Assembly: GCF_030463565.1 (NCBI RefSeq)
Contig: NC_134649.1
Span: forward strand, 32,823,044 to 32,887,043
Origin: Pelecanus crispus
Taxonomy: Eukaryota > Chordata > Aves > Pelecaniformes > Pelecanidae
Length of the DNA: 64,000 nucleotides
Reading direction: 5' to 3'
A program made the translations under genes and the position numbers. This document shows, one piece after another, positions 1-64,000 of this stretch (positions are counted from its first letter, which is position 1; every line of letters begins with the position of its first letter). The notes below the pieces were generated by a model, which was not told where the DNA came from, ran no database searches, and was given only the letters and a program-made list of their open reading frames with translations.

Positions 1-22146
<22,146 letters not shown>

Positions 22147-22355
22147 ATCCTGTGTGCTGATCAACTGTCGAACTTGGGGTGCTGTTTTCATCCTACTACT
22201 TCAAAATAAATTGAAAAACTAATCATTCCAATCACTTTGAAATAAAAAGCCCCACCCAAACCCAACAACTCAAAACCCAAACCAAATGTTTGTACAGTGC
22301 TTGACTTGAAAAAATTATCAAATCGCAATAAAACTGTATTGCACTGTTAATTTAT
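22147..22355 (+). other. PFKFB4: PFKFB4 3' UTR after exon 14a, with clustered poly(A) signals
   Basis: AATAAA occurs at 22205-22210, 22241-22246 and 22327-22332, followed by a T/G-rich stretch (attgtggatg). A transcript ending in exon 14a probably terminates near 22225-22355. The end point is inferred. Confidence 0.6.
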
Positions 22356-25300
22356 TGTGGATGAGTCATCAGACATTGATCGGCTGTCACTGGAATGCTG
22401 TTTTTGTAAATTACTATAAAGATCCTGCAGCATTAAGTTCTATTGTAACAGCCAGCAATCATTCAATGTTAGTTGCAGTGTGTTTATTTATGAAAGCCAT
22501 GAAACACAACATTCTGTGTGAGATAAGAAAAAGTTGAAGTCTGTTTTCTAGGCACCAGTCTTATCTATTTCAGTGCCCTTGGGAGTGATTGGACTGCTGT
22601 GTAGCATAAAATAACAATCCATAGTTACTGTAAAACCTTAATCCTGCTGGTCCACAGCAGTAGTGCTCTAGATGTGCTAATTAATGATGGGCTGTTTGAA
22701 GAAGGTAGCAAGTTTTCACTTAGTTCCAGAACAGTTTTTCAAGGTACAGGAATGTGTATACATGTTTTTAATATACAACTTTTCTTAATAGCTGTTCTGC
22801 ATTAACTAGGCTTTAGGGTTTGCCTGCCGGCAGAAGTGATTTTAAATTTCCTCTTTTCCTGCTTCTTTACGGACGTTGGTGATCGAGCATTTACAGCTCT
22901 GCTCTGTGTGTTTTGTACCCAGATTTTATCTAGGCTACAATAAGTAGTGTTGACCATTTTGGAATGTGGAAGCAGAGTTAGCCTTATGATTTTGTAGCTA
23001 GGTTGTGACTCCAGTAGGCACGGGATCTCAGACCAGCAGGGTATGCATCCTAAACTGAATTACAGCAAAACCTTTTACCATGCCTTGGCTCCTTTCTCTG
23101 TGATGTTATGATGGGCAAAACAAGGCAGTGAGAAGCATCTGTGCTATTGAAGAGCTTTGTTTGGGTAGCATCAAGTCTGGGAAAGGCAGAAAATCGCCAA
23201 GTCCTGGAACTGTCTTCTGAGGGGGGTCTTTTAGTCTTGAAAGTAAGCAAGAGTGGCGTGTTGTGGAAAGCTTTTATCTGTTAGGTTTCTCAGGTGAGAA
23301 GAAAACAGGATTTTGGAAAAAAAGTGTTACATATCTGCACTTCTAAAATTACACTGAAGTTTTCAGAGGTTTATAGCAATCAGGAATGTCTGATATAACC
23401 AAATAACCTTCTGGCAAGAGAGCCTCCCTCTGTACCACTTTGTATTTAGTTAAACCAATGTCCTGGGATGGGTTGGGACTGGGGGGAACCCGGATTATTT
23501 TCCTCTCTGTCGTGACCGTGAGTATTCTGTGGGAGTGTTCTGTCACTTTTTCCATGTTTAATTTCCTCAGCCTCTTGGCATGTGGTTTGCTGTGAAAAAT
23601 GCCACAGAGGAGGAGATCTGAGCCTGCTGTACCCACTTGCGCGCATTAATTAGTGAGTCTGGTTGCTTTTACCTGACAGTTCAGGTGACATCCCTGGGAG
23701 GTTGCAGGGACACTGGCCATAGCTGGCTACTGAGAAACTGCACTGAGACGGCTCAGAGTGCTGTCACCTCCACATGCTGTGACTGAGGAAATACCGTGCA
23801 AGTTTAAACTAAATGCATTACGTTTCTGATGGAGCCAAAATTTGTGCAGGCGTCTGCTGTGGAAAAACTGAGTTTTGCTGCTCAAAAAAGGATGGCTTGG
23901 GCTGTTGGAGGAAATGGAGGGGGAAGATAGAAGGGGCAGGAACTTGGCTGGAGAGGAAAGCTGGGCTTGCCTGCTCTGCAGCTGGCAGAGGTTGCAGAGG
24001 GAGGGGAAGCGGCAGAAGCACCCAGGACTCTCCATCCCTGCCAGCTGCTGCCAGCCCGATTTCCTGGGGCTGTGGCTGCCTGGTGTTCTCTTTCCTGAGC
24101 ATAATGCTTATTGTGCTGATGTGTGCAATGGAGTGAAGTGGGTATTTGAAAGCAGTTTTGCACTCTAAGGGGTCTCCTATGACAGCAGGATTGCTTAATA
24201 GTCCTCTCTGGCTTATTTTCTTAGTAAAAGAAAGGCCTGATGCTGGGCAGGAAGCAGCAGTGCCAGTTTGTGGCACAGCTCGCTGAGGGAAAGCTGGCTG
24301 TTTATATTGTGCTGCTTATTTCTCTGTTTATGCCTGTGCTGGTTCTTTTCCCTAGAGACTCCTCCTTTTCCCTAGAGGAGCCTTCCTGCAAAATCTTCCT
24401 GTTTTGCTGTGAAGATTGCGTGTAGCTAATCAAAATAAAACTGAAATGGCAGGCTCTGTCCTCTTTGGAAACCCGTAACACTTTGTTTCTGGGGAGGCTC
24501 TGTTCTGTAGAGGGGAAAAAAAAGTACAAAGCAGGGAGGAGTGTAATGAGGAGAGGAAGAACAGTGGTATGAGAGCGTATTTGAGTTAATCTGTGCGTTT
24601 TGAGTCTTTCCAGAGAGGGTGGGTGAGATGGACCCTTGTGCAAGGCAGAATGAGACTGCTCCTGCCCCAGTGAGCGCTGAGCCTCCTCCCGGAGCGGGCT
24701 CTGGAAGCAGCGAGCCCCTGCCCGGGCTAACCGAGGAAGAGGCCATATGCCTTGGTAGAAATAGTATTTTAAAAAGGTGTGTGTTTGTTTTCATTCCCAC
24801 TCCTGTGTTTCCTGGGCTCTCCAGACCGCATTGCTGCTGGTGCGTGGCAGTGGTGGTGCTGTTCCCAGGATGGTAGTTTTGTCCAGGTGTGCTTTGGTAA
24901 GGCACTGCCGGACAGTTGCAGGGACACCTTTTGGTCCCAAAAGTAAGACTAAAACCTCAGTTGTCTTTCTAAGCAGCAGCACTGTTCCCATTGCATGGCT
25001 TTTCTCTCTCGATGCCTGTGGCTGTTCTGGAAGCGGGTAGGTACGATCCCAGCTACCATCATCTAATCTAATGTGATTCCTATGAGTAGGAATCCATTTA
25101 CCATTAATGAAGATATTAGTCCTTTTCTAAGCCTCAGTTCATCTGGTCTTGCAGTTAGGTATTCTGGTTGTCTAATAAGCCCTAGGATGTGTTTATTAGG
25201 GTTTATCCCAGAGTTTTCTTTTTTCAGTGTGATAGTTCAGTGTGCTTTGCTTCTATAGCCTGTTCTCCTTCACACTTACTCAAATAGAAGCACTTTTTGC

Positions 25301-27048
25301 TTTCAACTTTCTTGACTGTGTATTGATACTCCCTCTTGGGTCTGTCTCAGTTGTATCAGATGCTGCTTTCATCTGATACCTCTCATTGACTTAAGCTGTA
25401 TGTTCTGCCTTGTCTTGACCACCTTGTTTCCTTTTAGTTTCATGTTATAGCTGTCTAGTTCTTGCTGCTTGTGGACTGATTTCCAGTACCTCTGGATTCC
25501 TGCATATTGATGCTCCATTTCAGGCTCCATTTAATTTTCTTCAAATCAACATCAGATGCTCAGCTTAAAAGATTTCAGCCAATATTCTTGGAGTACCTGT
25601 GGAGACATCTCCGCAGTTCCAAGCAATTTCTGGGTATGTTGCATCGGTTCTTAAGAAAAATACAAACAAATGCAACAAATGCCAGCATGTTTTGTTGTGG
25701 TTTTTTTCCTTGTTGTCACGCAGAATGTGACTTGTTTTGCCAACTTCTCATTTTCTTAGATGCTGATGCTTTCTGTGTGTCCTTTGCTGCAGAAGAGATG
25801 CTACCTGTAGAAGCTTCTTTCTGAAATAGCATTGTTGCTTTTCTTTCCTTTGGAGAGAGAAGTCAGAGACTAGGTTGAGCAGTGTGCTGGTGTATGCAGG
25901 GATTTCCAGGACTTGGACAACTGTGCCCAGCAGCATTCGTGCGTGTGGTCTCAGAAATCTTGGTGTGGTGTGTTTGTGGTGGAGAACAGGGTGATTTACC
26001 CAAGGGCTTGAAGGCTGATGAGAAAGGGAAGGGCTGACACCAGTGTAGGAGACTTGGTAAGGGCAGAAGCGATGTTGGCACACTTCAACGCCCAAATCAA
26101 ATTTGGTGCTGCTTGTTTATCTCCTGTTTTCATAAAAAAACAGCTGAAAAATCCTAGAAACTGGGGTTCGGGAGGGGAATGACTTGGTTTTTAAGTTGAT
26201 GCATTTTGATTGATGGAGTTGTGTATGTTGTCTGAGAGCATGTGCTGAGAGTCCCCCTCACTGTGTGCTAGTGCAGCTCTCCTTTTCCTTGAGTTGGACT
26301 GAAGAGACTTGTTTTCAAAGTAAACTCTAATGAATGTAGTTATAAAACCATTGAAACGTTATCTGATGTCAGCATGACGTCTGCCAACATGCCTATGTAT
26401 CCTGAAATGCATTTAAACTTTATGTTACCAGCTCTTTAGGGAGTTATTCAGAGTCCTTCCAGTGACTTAGCTGTTTACAGACAGGATCAGAATTAGCTTT
26501 ATAGCTGTTGGTGTTAAGGAGTCATTTCCTGGAGTGTGCTCGAAACAAGGAGAGGATGGGCTTCCTTCCCTCCAGATTTTATCAGTTCTTGTGTGGTTTA
26601 TGATCTTTGCTGTGTGATTCTGTTTTTTTCTTATACTGTGTGCATAAAGGTTAGAAAAGATAGTGGATTAGAAAAACATGTTTCAAAATGGTGGTTAAAG
26701 GGAAAAAAGTCTTAAAAAACATAGTATCGTGACTTGCATATGGTGTACAGAGACTGATTGTCTTACCAGACCCGGTGTAATGCATGTCTTAGAGATGAGA
26801 TGCTTTTTCACTGGCAGCAGAGAACCTGTGTTTCGGTATCTGAGGGACTTGGGTTCTGCGAAGCACACAGTAGCTGGGATGAGGTCTGAGCCTGGCTTCT
26901 GACTTCTGCTCACAGGCTGGGACCTTTCCTTGTGTTTTACAAAACATTTTGAGGGAATAAGCATTAAAACTTGCTTATATTTTCCCTTGTGTCATAGCCG
27001 TGTGTTAAGCAAAAACTACAGCTGACCATGAGACCCTTGCTTTAAAAT
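22356..27048 (+). other. Interval between PFKFB4 exons 14a and 14b
   Basis: 4.7 kb that is intron for a 14b transcript and intergenic for a 14a transcript. A GC-richer part at about 23640-25040 leaves several overlapping frames open on both strands. None has recognisable homology, and I do not call a gene there. No transposon recognised. Confidence 0.5.
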
Positions 27049-27071
27049 CTTTTTTGTCTTTAAATTTGCAG

Positions 27072-27131
27072 AATGTAGGTGTGGATCGGTCAAGAGAAGA
27101 AGCTTTGAGGACAGTACCTAACCACCTATAG
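27072..27131 (+). CDS. PFKFB4: PFKFB4 exon 14b, candidate alternative C-terminal exon
   Basis: Not previously known to me. Acceptor with pyrimidine tract (cttttttgtctttaaatttgcag spans 27049-27071) followed by 60 nt, phase 0, encoding NVGVDRSREEALRTVPNHL and TAG. Aligned without gaps to exon 14a, 10 of 19 residues match (N,V,R,E,A,L,T,V,P,H in register), while the DNA is only about 50% identical, so the duplication is old and the reading frame has been kept. It lies 4.9 kb after exon 14a on the same strand. Splicing from exon 13 (phase 0) would give the same protein with a different last 19 residues. It could instead be a dead duplicate that still keeps its frame; at 60 nt chance alone does not rule this out, but the matched length, phase, acceptor and stop make it unlikely to be noise. 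Confidence 0.75.
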   Translation, partial: NVGVDRSREEALRTVPNHL

Positions 27132-29925
27132 CTCCAGTCCCCAGGGGCGGCAGCCCTTCCTCCATCACAACAGCGTTAAGTAGCAGCTCAGGTCCAGGAG
27201 AATGGAGAAGGCGTTGCTGAGTGCCGAGCGAGTTGGAACGAACACGCCTCCTCTTCACTTTAAGACATTTCGAATGTGATTCAGCTTCTTTGGAGAAAAC
27301 CTGTAGCTCTGGATAACTCCCAGTGCCGAAAGGTATCAATAAAAAGATTTATGGGAAGCAGAGTAGAGTTGGTTTTAGATTTTTCGTATGTAAATTTGTG
27401 CAGTTTCAGTGGTTTTTATTGTTCATCTGTGGATACTGCAAGATGGTTAATTGCCCGTGTCAATTTTACTGTCAGATTTTAACTAGATTTTACTTCCTTT
27501 TTAAAGTGTTTTTCTAAGAGTTCCTCTTACTTTTACTGTGAATGATTGCCTAGAATTATCAGAGATTTTTTTTGATGGTGTATTAACATAGGTGAAATTC
27601 TACATTTTGAGCATTGGAGGCTTCGTGTTGCAAAACTACTTTAAATCGGCAAGCCTGTCAGCTCTGTTAGCTTCTGTGGTTTAAATTGAGCTTCAGTTTG
27701 CCAACCACAACTTAAATTTTTCTGAAATGTGGAGACTTTCCCCTTGTAAAATAAAAGTATTAAAGCTAAATTTGCTACCTGAAAGATTCTGTGTTTTAGC
27801 ACCATTTTAACATTTTCCAGGAGCCAGCTGTATTTTGGAGGGCAGTGGAAGACACAGTATTAAGTGGTGGATGTGTGAGTAATGCTAGCAGCCTGGGTAA
27901 TATGAGAGAGAGAGAGAGAGGTCCTTTCTGCTGCAGTTACAGGAGGGGATGAGCAGCTTTTTGGAGACTGGAAGGGAGGGAAAAAGGATGCAGACCGTCA
28001 AGGGCTGGAGAAGCTGCTTGTCTTATTAGTGCTGTGATTTTTCTAAAGGCAATTTTTGGAATGAATTTCAACATAAAAGTATATGTTTCTCTTTTATAGC
28101 CACATTTAATACGTACATCAGGAAACAGTACAGAAAGGTTAGGTGGAGTTTAACCCTTCTAACAGCTCATGCAAGAAAAACACCAGGTAAATTCTGAAAT
28201 TATTTTTAACATGGCACACCTGCCTTGGGGTTTTTTTTGTGTTGTTTTTTAGCACGTTTCACCATCCCAATTCTTCGCTGCTCTTTTATACCTTGTGAAA
28301 CTCCAGTGCTAAAAATGGAATTTTCTATGTCTGCTGAGGCCACGACCTTTTAACTGTACTAAATCAATGTGTATTTTGTATATGTGTTACCAGACAACTG
28401 AAGCAAGCTGCCAGCACTGCTGCTGGCTCTTAGTTCTGAATTGAGGAGAACTATTCTTTGGTAGTTGTACTGTGTTTTTTCTGAGGATTTCTGTTCAACT
28501 AATTGAGCTTTTACCATGTATGTTGCTGGGGGGGGTTTTGTTTTATTGTTTGGTTTTTTTTTTTTTCTTTTTCTCAATTCCTGTGTGAAATACCAGGCCC
28601 TCATAATGTAGTTTTGCAGGCAAGGGCTAAACTGTCTTTTGTTTGTGCAGGGTTTATAAAATAACATGCTGCTGCTGTTTGTTTTAATAAGCTAATTTCA
28701 GCAATATGTTCAGCTCTGGAAGTAAGCCATACCGTATTGCTGGGTTCTGTTTCAGAAGAGGAATGCATAGGGTACGGAACGACCAGAAACACTTGCTTCA
28801 AGCGCTGCTGTCTAAAGCTTTGTGTGCGTGATCCGTGTGTTCAGTAAGGCCCATTTCAGATCTTTATTAATTCAGCTGTGTCCGTAGCTATTGTGTGAGG
28901 AGAGAGACCACACAGCGCTGCTCAGAGAAGTTAATTTATTGATGCGTAGTTAACAAGGCCACCTTCGTGGCAAAAATGTAGAAGTAATTTCCCCTCCCGA
29001 TTTGACGTGTGTGAGCGTGGGAAAACCGGGCTGCGCTCCAGGCAGCCTCGCTCTTCCGGGCCTCCAGCCGTGACCAGGAGTTGTTAAACAGTTCTTAAAT
29101 TGAGAAAGTCAGAGTTCGTCCATAGTTACAGAGGGCAAATCCCAGGAGACTGTTTTATAAAAGTGGGGTTTTGCTGTCAGACTGGAGTACTTCTTGAGCT
29201 CGGACCTGGTTGCAGAAATGCGGTGGAAGGAAAGGTTCCCCCTAGTGAGAGCTGCTTCTCTTCACTGGCGAGCACGGCTTGAGGTGTCTCCCCTCTCTCC
29301 CTTTTCTTTGTTTTACCTCTCTCAACTTGCAGAGGTGCTGTAAAATTCTGTGAGGCTAAATGTTTTATGTACAGTAGGTATTTTTATAGCCTGCTTTTGA
29401 ATATACTGTGATGGGCGTTTTACTAAGTTGGGTGTTCAGTAACAAGAATTGTATACAAGTGTAAATAAACTGTTATGGTGATACTTGAAGAGAAAAAAAA
29501 AAAAAAGAAGTTGTCTGTTGTACTTTAGGAAGGTACTAAATCATTGACTGCATCTAGCTGGCGAGAGCAAGTGTAGACAACGAATGTAGATTTGAAGCGG
29601 TTCTCCCCGGGGCGTAACCACCTTTCTGGAAAGGCACTGTTAAGAATTGCAGATTATTGTCACTGTCTAAAGCTGCGTATGTCCCCACCTCCTGATGGAA
29701 CTGTCACTGACAGGGGAAGTGAAAACCCTCGTCCTGACCTTGTGTATTTGTACCCGTGTATATTTTACTGCCTTCTGACTGTTAATGCACTTGCTAGCTC
29801 AGATGCAGTCTCTCAAATGGGATTAAACTCTTTTCTTACATCGTTGGCCTTCATCATAATCTTTCAGACAAATGTAATCATTTGACCTTTGATCCAAGTA
29901 ATAAAGATCAAATGCTACAATGCGT
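27132..29925 (+). other. PFKFB4: Putative long 3' UTR after exon 14b
   Basis: No further acceptor-plus-ORF that I recognise. AATAAA occurs at 27338-27343, 27750-27755, 29464-29469 and 29900-29905. The last is followed about 25 nt later by a GT-rich element (tgtgtttctttgtgtg), a good cleavage-site arrangement. The 29464 signal is followed by a 14-A run at 29493-29506, which could be a genomic A tract at a cleavage site or the tail of an old retrocopy. A GA repeat lies near 27905. Whether all of this is one UTR is inferred. Confidence 0.4.
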
Positions 29926-30743
29926 GCTGATATGTGTTTCTTTGTGTGCCCATTTACAGTAGCTCAGGTGCCAGGTGAGTGTTCCTGCAGGTCAGCAGGT
30001 TTCCACAGCTTTCAGAAGTGTAGGAATTGTAGCTTGGTTAAGAGAGCTTATACACAGGCTCTATGAAACCCTATAAGAATTAAGTTAATTTACTCCACCG
30101 GTTGCCTTACTCTGACAAATAATTATAATTAAAGTAACAAAGTAATTGAGGAAGATGTTGGAAGAATCTATTGAATAAGTACACATCAAGATTTGCTTGC
30201 AACAGAGGAGAAAGGTAAGAAAGACTCTACTAATTTTACCTGGTCATTGGTATTCTAAGATCTGATCCACACTCTCAAAGCTACACTGTTCTTTAATGGT
30301 CTTCAAATGCTGCTGCTGTTTTGAGAAAGCTGAAAACCAACAGCAAAATGCTGCCTTCTAGTACAAATTTGCATGTATATGTTAGGTAGATGGCATTACA
30401 CTTGCAGGGGTGCTTGTCATTCTGAAGGACAAGGACAAAATTAATTACTACTTTGTGGTTTAGCTCTTCGCTCAAATTTTTTGGTTTTTGTCTAGTTGAT
30501 TTGTCTTGTTGATCACTGTATACTCTTGGGCGGTAACCACTTGTATCTTCTCTGCTAGGTGGAAGGAATGTTTCTTTGTTTTTTAACTCTACTGTGTATT
30601 TATGTTTGTGTGGGTGGTAATGTTGGTGGTTTGTTTTAGCGCTTTTAGGCTGCTTTCTGGACAAAATTCTTTAATACCTCCATCTCCGTGTGGCGCGAGG
30701 GTGGCCCAGACCACGCTGCTTGAGCGAACCTATCCGCTTGCTG

Positions 30744-30760
30744 TCCGCCAGGTGGCCCTC
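30744..30760 (+). promoter_or_regulatory. CTCF-like motif 1
   Basis: ccgccaggtggccctc fits the vertebrate CTCF core (CC-N-C-N-AGGTGGC-type). It sits between two convergent genes, where insulator sites are common. Motif match only. Confidence 0.35.
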
Positions 30761-30844
30761 GGGCACAGCAGTTCAGGGGAGGGGGTCCCCGGAGCTGTAT
30801 GACCTGCGGAAGCGTCATTTCTGGTTGCTGTAACAGGGCAGTTC

Positions 30845-30863
30845 CCTGTTCAGGTGGCGCAGT
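30845..30863 (+). promoter_or_regulatory. CTCF-like motif 2
   Basis: cctgttcaggtggcgcag, with core CAGGTGGCGC, is the closer match to the CTCF consensus. Same orientation as motif 1 and about 100 bp away. Confidence 0.38.
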
Positions 30864-32560
30864 TAACATAACGCCATGGCTAAACAGTAGGGTGCTGCTG
30901 ATGGGGAGGAATATAGAAGCTGCTCTGTGGAGGAAAGGCCTCTCTGCCCAGGTGTGGCAAGCGCAGTCAGGCTGTTAGTGTGTGTGGCAGCAGGAGAGGC
31001 TCCAGGTAAGTCACTCAAATACCAGCTGAACGAGTTGCTGTGTGAAGACCGAGGTCCCTCTTGAGCAGGTTTGGCCCCTGTTACTCCAGAGCGAAGCAGG
31101 TAAGTGCAGTGAGCAGACATTCCCACAAGCAACAATTACTGCTTCTTGTAATTCATTATAGCTTCTTGCCATCCAAATACCCAATGCTGCTGGCAACCAC
31201 ATTTGTAACTTTGCATATAGAAACACATTTCTTCTTGGGTACAAGCATCTAGCGCTCACCTTTGAAAGCAGAATAACTTTCTGATGAAAAGTGGCAAAAC
31301 AGAAATGACTTGGTGGCTTACTTGAAGGGGAGAAAGCCAAGTTTGCTGCTCTCCCTGGCAGCAGTTCACAGCGTACTGTTTGTTCCCCCTCTGACAGGGG
31401 TTTGTGTAAGCGCGTGTGGTGGTAACTAGGCCAAACCCATTGTGTTTGAATATGCCAGCTGTCTTCTGACTGTTCCAGCCTCAATCTGCTGCATGCTTAG
31501 ATGACATCCAAGTCTTACTGGCATTACTTAAATTATTAACAATAAGCTTTAGAAGAAAAACAAAGGCGGCACTGTATTCTTTCGAGTCTCTATGAAGTAC
31601 TGGGGGGTGGGTGATAGCCTTCTGCTCTTTCAGCAGGATTAGCAGTCTGAAACTACCCAGAAGCTACAGGGTGCTCCTAAGAGCTCTGTAGCATTGTATA
31701 ACTGTTGGACAAATTGATACTCACCAGGTACATCTTTTTTCCATGTGCTCAGTGGTTCAGACATCATTTGCAGTAGTGTCACAAGATATAGAAAGCTTTT
31801 GAGAAGCAAGGGACCTTGCTTCATTCTGTATTTTACGAGCTGGCTGCAAGGAGAAGAGTTTTGAAAAGAGGTTTGCAGTAATCGCATTAGTTTTTTCTTT
31901 CTTGTTAATGGTTAAAAATCAAAATTCAGAAGTAGGTATTGCAACAAAGCAGGATCTCATTTTGTGCCCTTTTTACAGCAAGTAGAAGGAGCCACAGCTG
32001 CTGTATTAAAAACAAGCAAAACTGGAAGAAAGACTTTGTGCTTGGCAGTTCAGCAGGATGCTTCCTCTCTGGCAGATCAGGCAAGTGGTACGAAAGCTCC
32101 ACACAGTCGTTGCCTGATGATTTTCTCCTGGTAAGCTGCTGTGATCATATTGCGTACTTCTATTAATAGGAAGTGGTGTTTAACAGCAGAATCTCACATT
32201 CCTGGGCAGTATGCTGTGGCTGCTGCGGGATACTTAGGCCTCACTGTCTTCTGCTTATACTGCCTCAGAACAAATATTTAGCACGATCACTGAAGCCTGA
32301 CTCTGCTTGGCTCGAACTCCTCTGAGTGAGGGACCGGCTTTATAAAAAAGCAGTTAGAGTGGCACTGAGCTGTTTCCCACAACAGCTAGTGCTACACTAT
32401 GAATCTCTGCTTTTGCCTCATTCTTCATTTTGGTTAAGTCTCCTCAAATATTTGTGTTATTTTTATAAGTGATCAGGGCTTACAAATCATTATTTTTCAC
32501 TGTAGTTTAAAGACAACTGGAGTTTAATTGTATATTCTAGAAAAAAAAATCATAAAGCCA

Positions 32561-32959
32561 TGAATGAAAGTTTAATGTAAGTTTCTTTTAATTAAAGACA
32601 AATAAAAGAATCAAGGGCTCAAATGCTTTTTAAAAAGACACCTTCTGTTCCCCAATGTCTTCTCTCGAGCAAAATATACAGCATATATATATAACATAAC
32701 TACATTCAAGTACCAAACAGAATTTACATTTTCACAAATAGAGGAAAAAAAATGCACGATTCACATACCTTAAACCCAACCATGCACAAAAGAACACTGC
32801 CAAGAAATCAGCACTTGAACATAATTAATCACACTACTGTGTATTATTCTGAAGTATCGACAACATCGTTGGAACACCTAACACTTAGCACTTGGGAGTT
32901 TTGGGTTTATAATGTTTAACCGTTTAACCCTGATTTAAAGTCCAACTCTGTTCAGAGAC
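32561..32959 (-). other. PRKCD: PRKCD 3' UTR (end tentative)
   Basis: Downstream of the stop on the minus strand there is no AATAAA within about 1 kb. ATTAAA occurs as tttaat on the plus strand at about 32571 and 32588, suggesting a UTR of roughly 400 nt. The end is uncertain. Confidence 0.35.
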
Positions 32960-63415
<30,456 letters not shown>

Positions 63416-64000
63416 CTGAAAGCCACAAAAAAAGGACAGAAACTGTAAAATCAAATAATGTAGATCTAGTACTTAAACTCAACAAAATAAAAGAGAGAAT
63501 CCTTGTACTGAAACCAAAAGCGGACTTAACTACTTCTTGTAGTGTGGTTGGTACCAAGTTTAAATATTCAGTTCAAACATTCATGACTTGGAAGGCAAAG
63601 CTCACCCTGACTAACAGGGCATGCAAAGGCAGTGAAGGTGTTAACACGCAGCCAGAGAGACCAGGAGGAACAAATCCCATTCTGGAATTCAGAAGCTGGC
63701 TTAGTTAGTCACAAACTTGGCAGGGAATATTTTTGCATGGCTGCTTTCTGGTATCAATCTCCATGACGTGTCATCTGATCATAGTGAATACCTGCTGCTA
63801 TAAGATAAATTAAGATATGTCTTACACTGACCTAGTTTAAATTGAAACCAGTGGCTGAGAGATGAAAAGCTCCACATTTCATTCATCTACTTCCAAGTTA
63901 TCCCAACACTTTACTTCTATTCATTAGTCACTCTCCTTGGCATTGTACTCTCTTCCTGACATGATTGCTACTTTTTAAGGGATATTACAAGGCCTTATCT
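63416..64000 (-). other. PRKCD intron 1 (3' part)
   Basis: I looked for the first coding exon on the minus strand (a MAPFLRI-type start) and did not find it. Nothing else recognised. Confidence 0.6.

Larger units (their letters stand above)
29926..32560. other. Convergent intergenic segment between PFKFB4 and PRKCD
   Basis: Noncoding. GC-richer with CTCF-like motifs at 30744-30863. No repeat element recognised. ORFs at 31011-31484 minus and 30293-30664 minus show no homology I recognise. Confidence 0.55.

Noticed and set aside
23818..24905. Several ORFs of 85-159 codons between exons 14a and 14b
   Set aside because: Multiple overlapping frames on both strands with low-complexity Ser/Pro-rich products; composition explains them.

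Overview
This is vertebrate, almost certainly avian, genomic DNA. Genes are split into short exons by long introns, CR1 LINEs are the dominant repeat, and one solo endogenous-retroviral LTR is of a type I associate with non-galliform birds. The species cannot be named from the sequence. There are no bacterial genes, operons, CRISPR arrays or recognisable structural RNA genes.

Two protein-coding genes lie tail to tail. On the + strand (about 1-29925) is the 3' part of PFKFB4, a bifunctional 6-phosphofructo-2-kinase/fructose-2,6-bisphosphatase. Twelve coding exons, here numbered 3 to 14, run from 1220 to 22146, and exons 1-2 are upstream of the window. On the - strand (32960-63415) is PRKCD, protein kinase C delta. 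Its sixteen coding exons, numbered 2 to 17, run from the C2-like domain to the stop codon; exon 1 lies beyond 64000. Every splice site used is GT-AG and phases join without a break, so both genes look intact. PFKFB4 sets the level of fructose-2,6-bisphosphate in the cytosol and so controls glycolytic flux. PRKCD is a diacylglycerol-activated, calcium-independent Ser/Thr kinase. They are neighbours, not a pathway unit.

The most striking observation is a second candidate last exon for PFKFB4 at 27072-27131. It has the same phase and the same 60-nt length as the canonical last exon at 22087-22146, encodes a related but diverged tail (10 of 19 residues identical), and has its own acceptor, stop and downstream poly(A) signals. 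The second is in PRKCD exon 10: a tandem TAG/CAG acceptor lies exactly at the caspase-cleavage position of the hinge, so acceptor choice decides whether the protein reads DTTD-NS or TTAD-NS. The same exon codes for a basic insert of about eleven residues relative to human PRKCD.

Mobile DNA: a 3.7-kb CR1 at 15647-19330 (minus, antisense in the last PFKFB4 intron), a 3.5-kb CR1 at 51950-55451 (minus, sense within a 13-kb PRKCD intron) with few lesions, a 0.4-kb CR1 3' fragment at 40637-41039, and a solo LTR at 49361-49929 with a 5-bp target-site duplication. The first and third CR1 copies share an unusual double 3' tail. The 3 kb between the genes holds two CTCF-like motifs. The rest is intron sequence with simple repeats and a few small tandem duplications.
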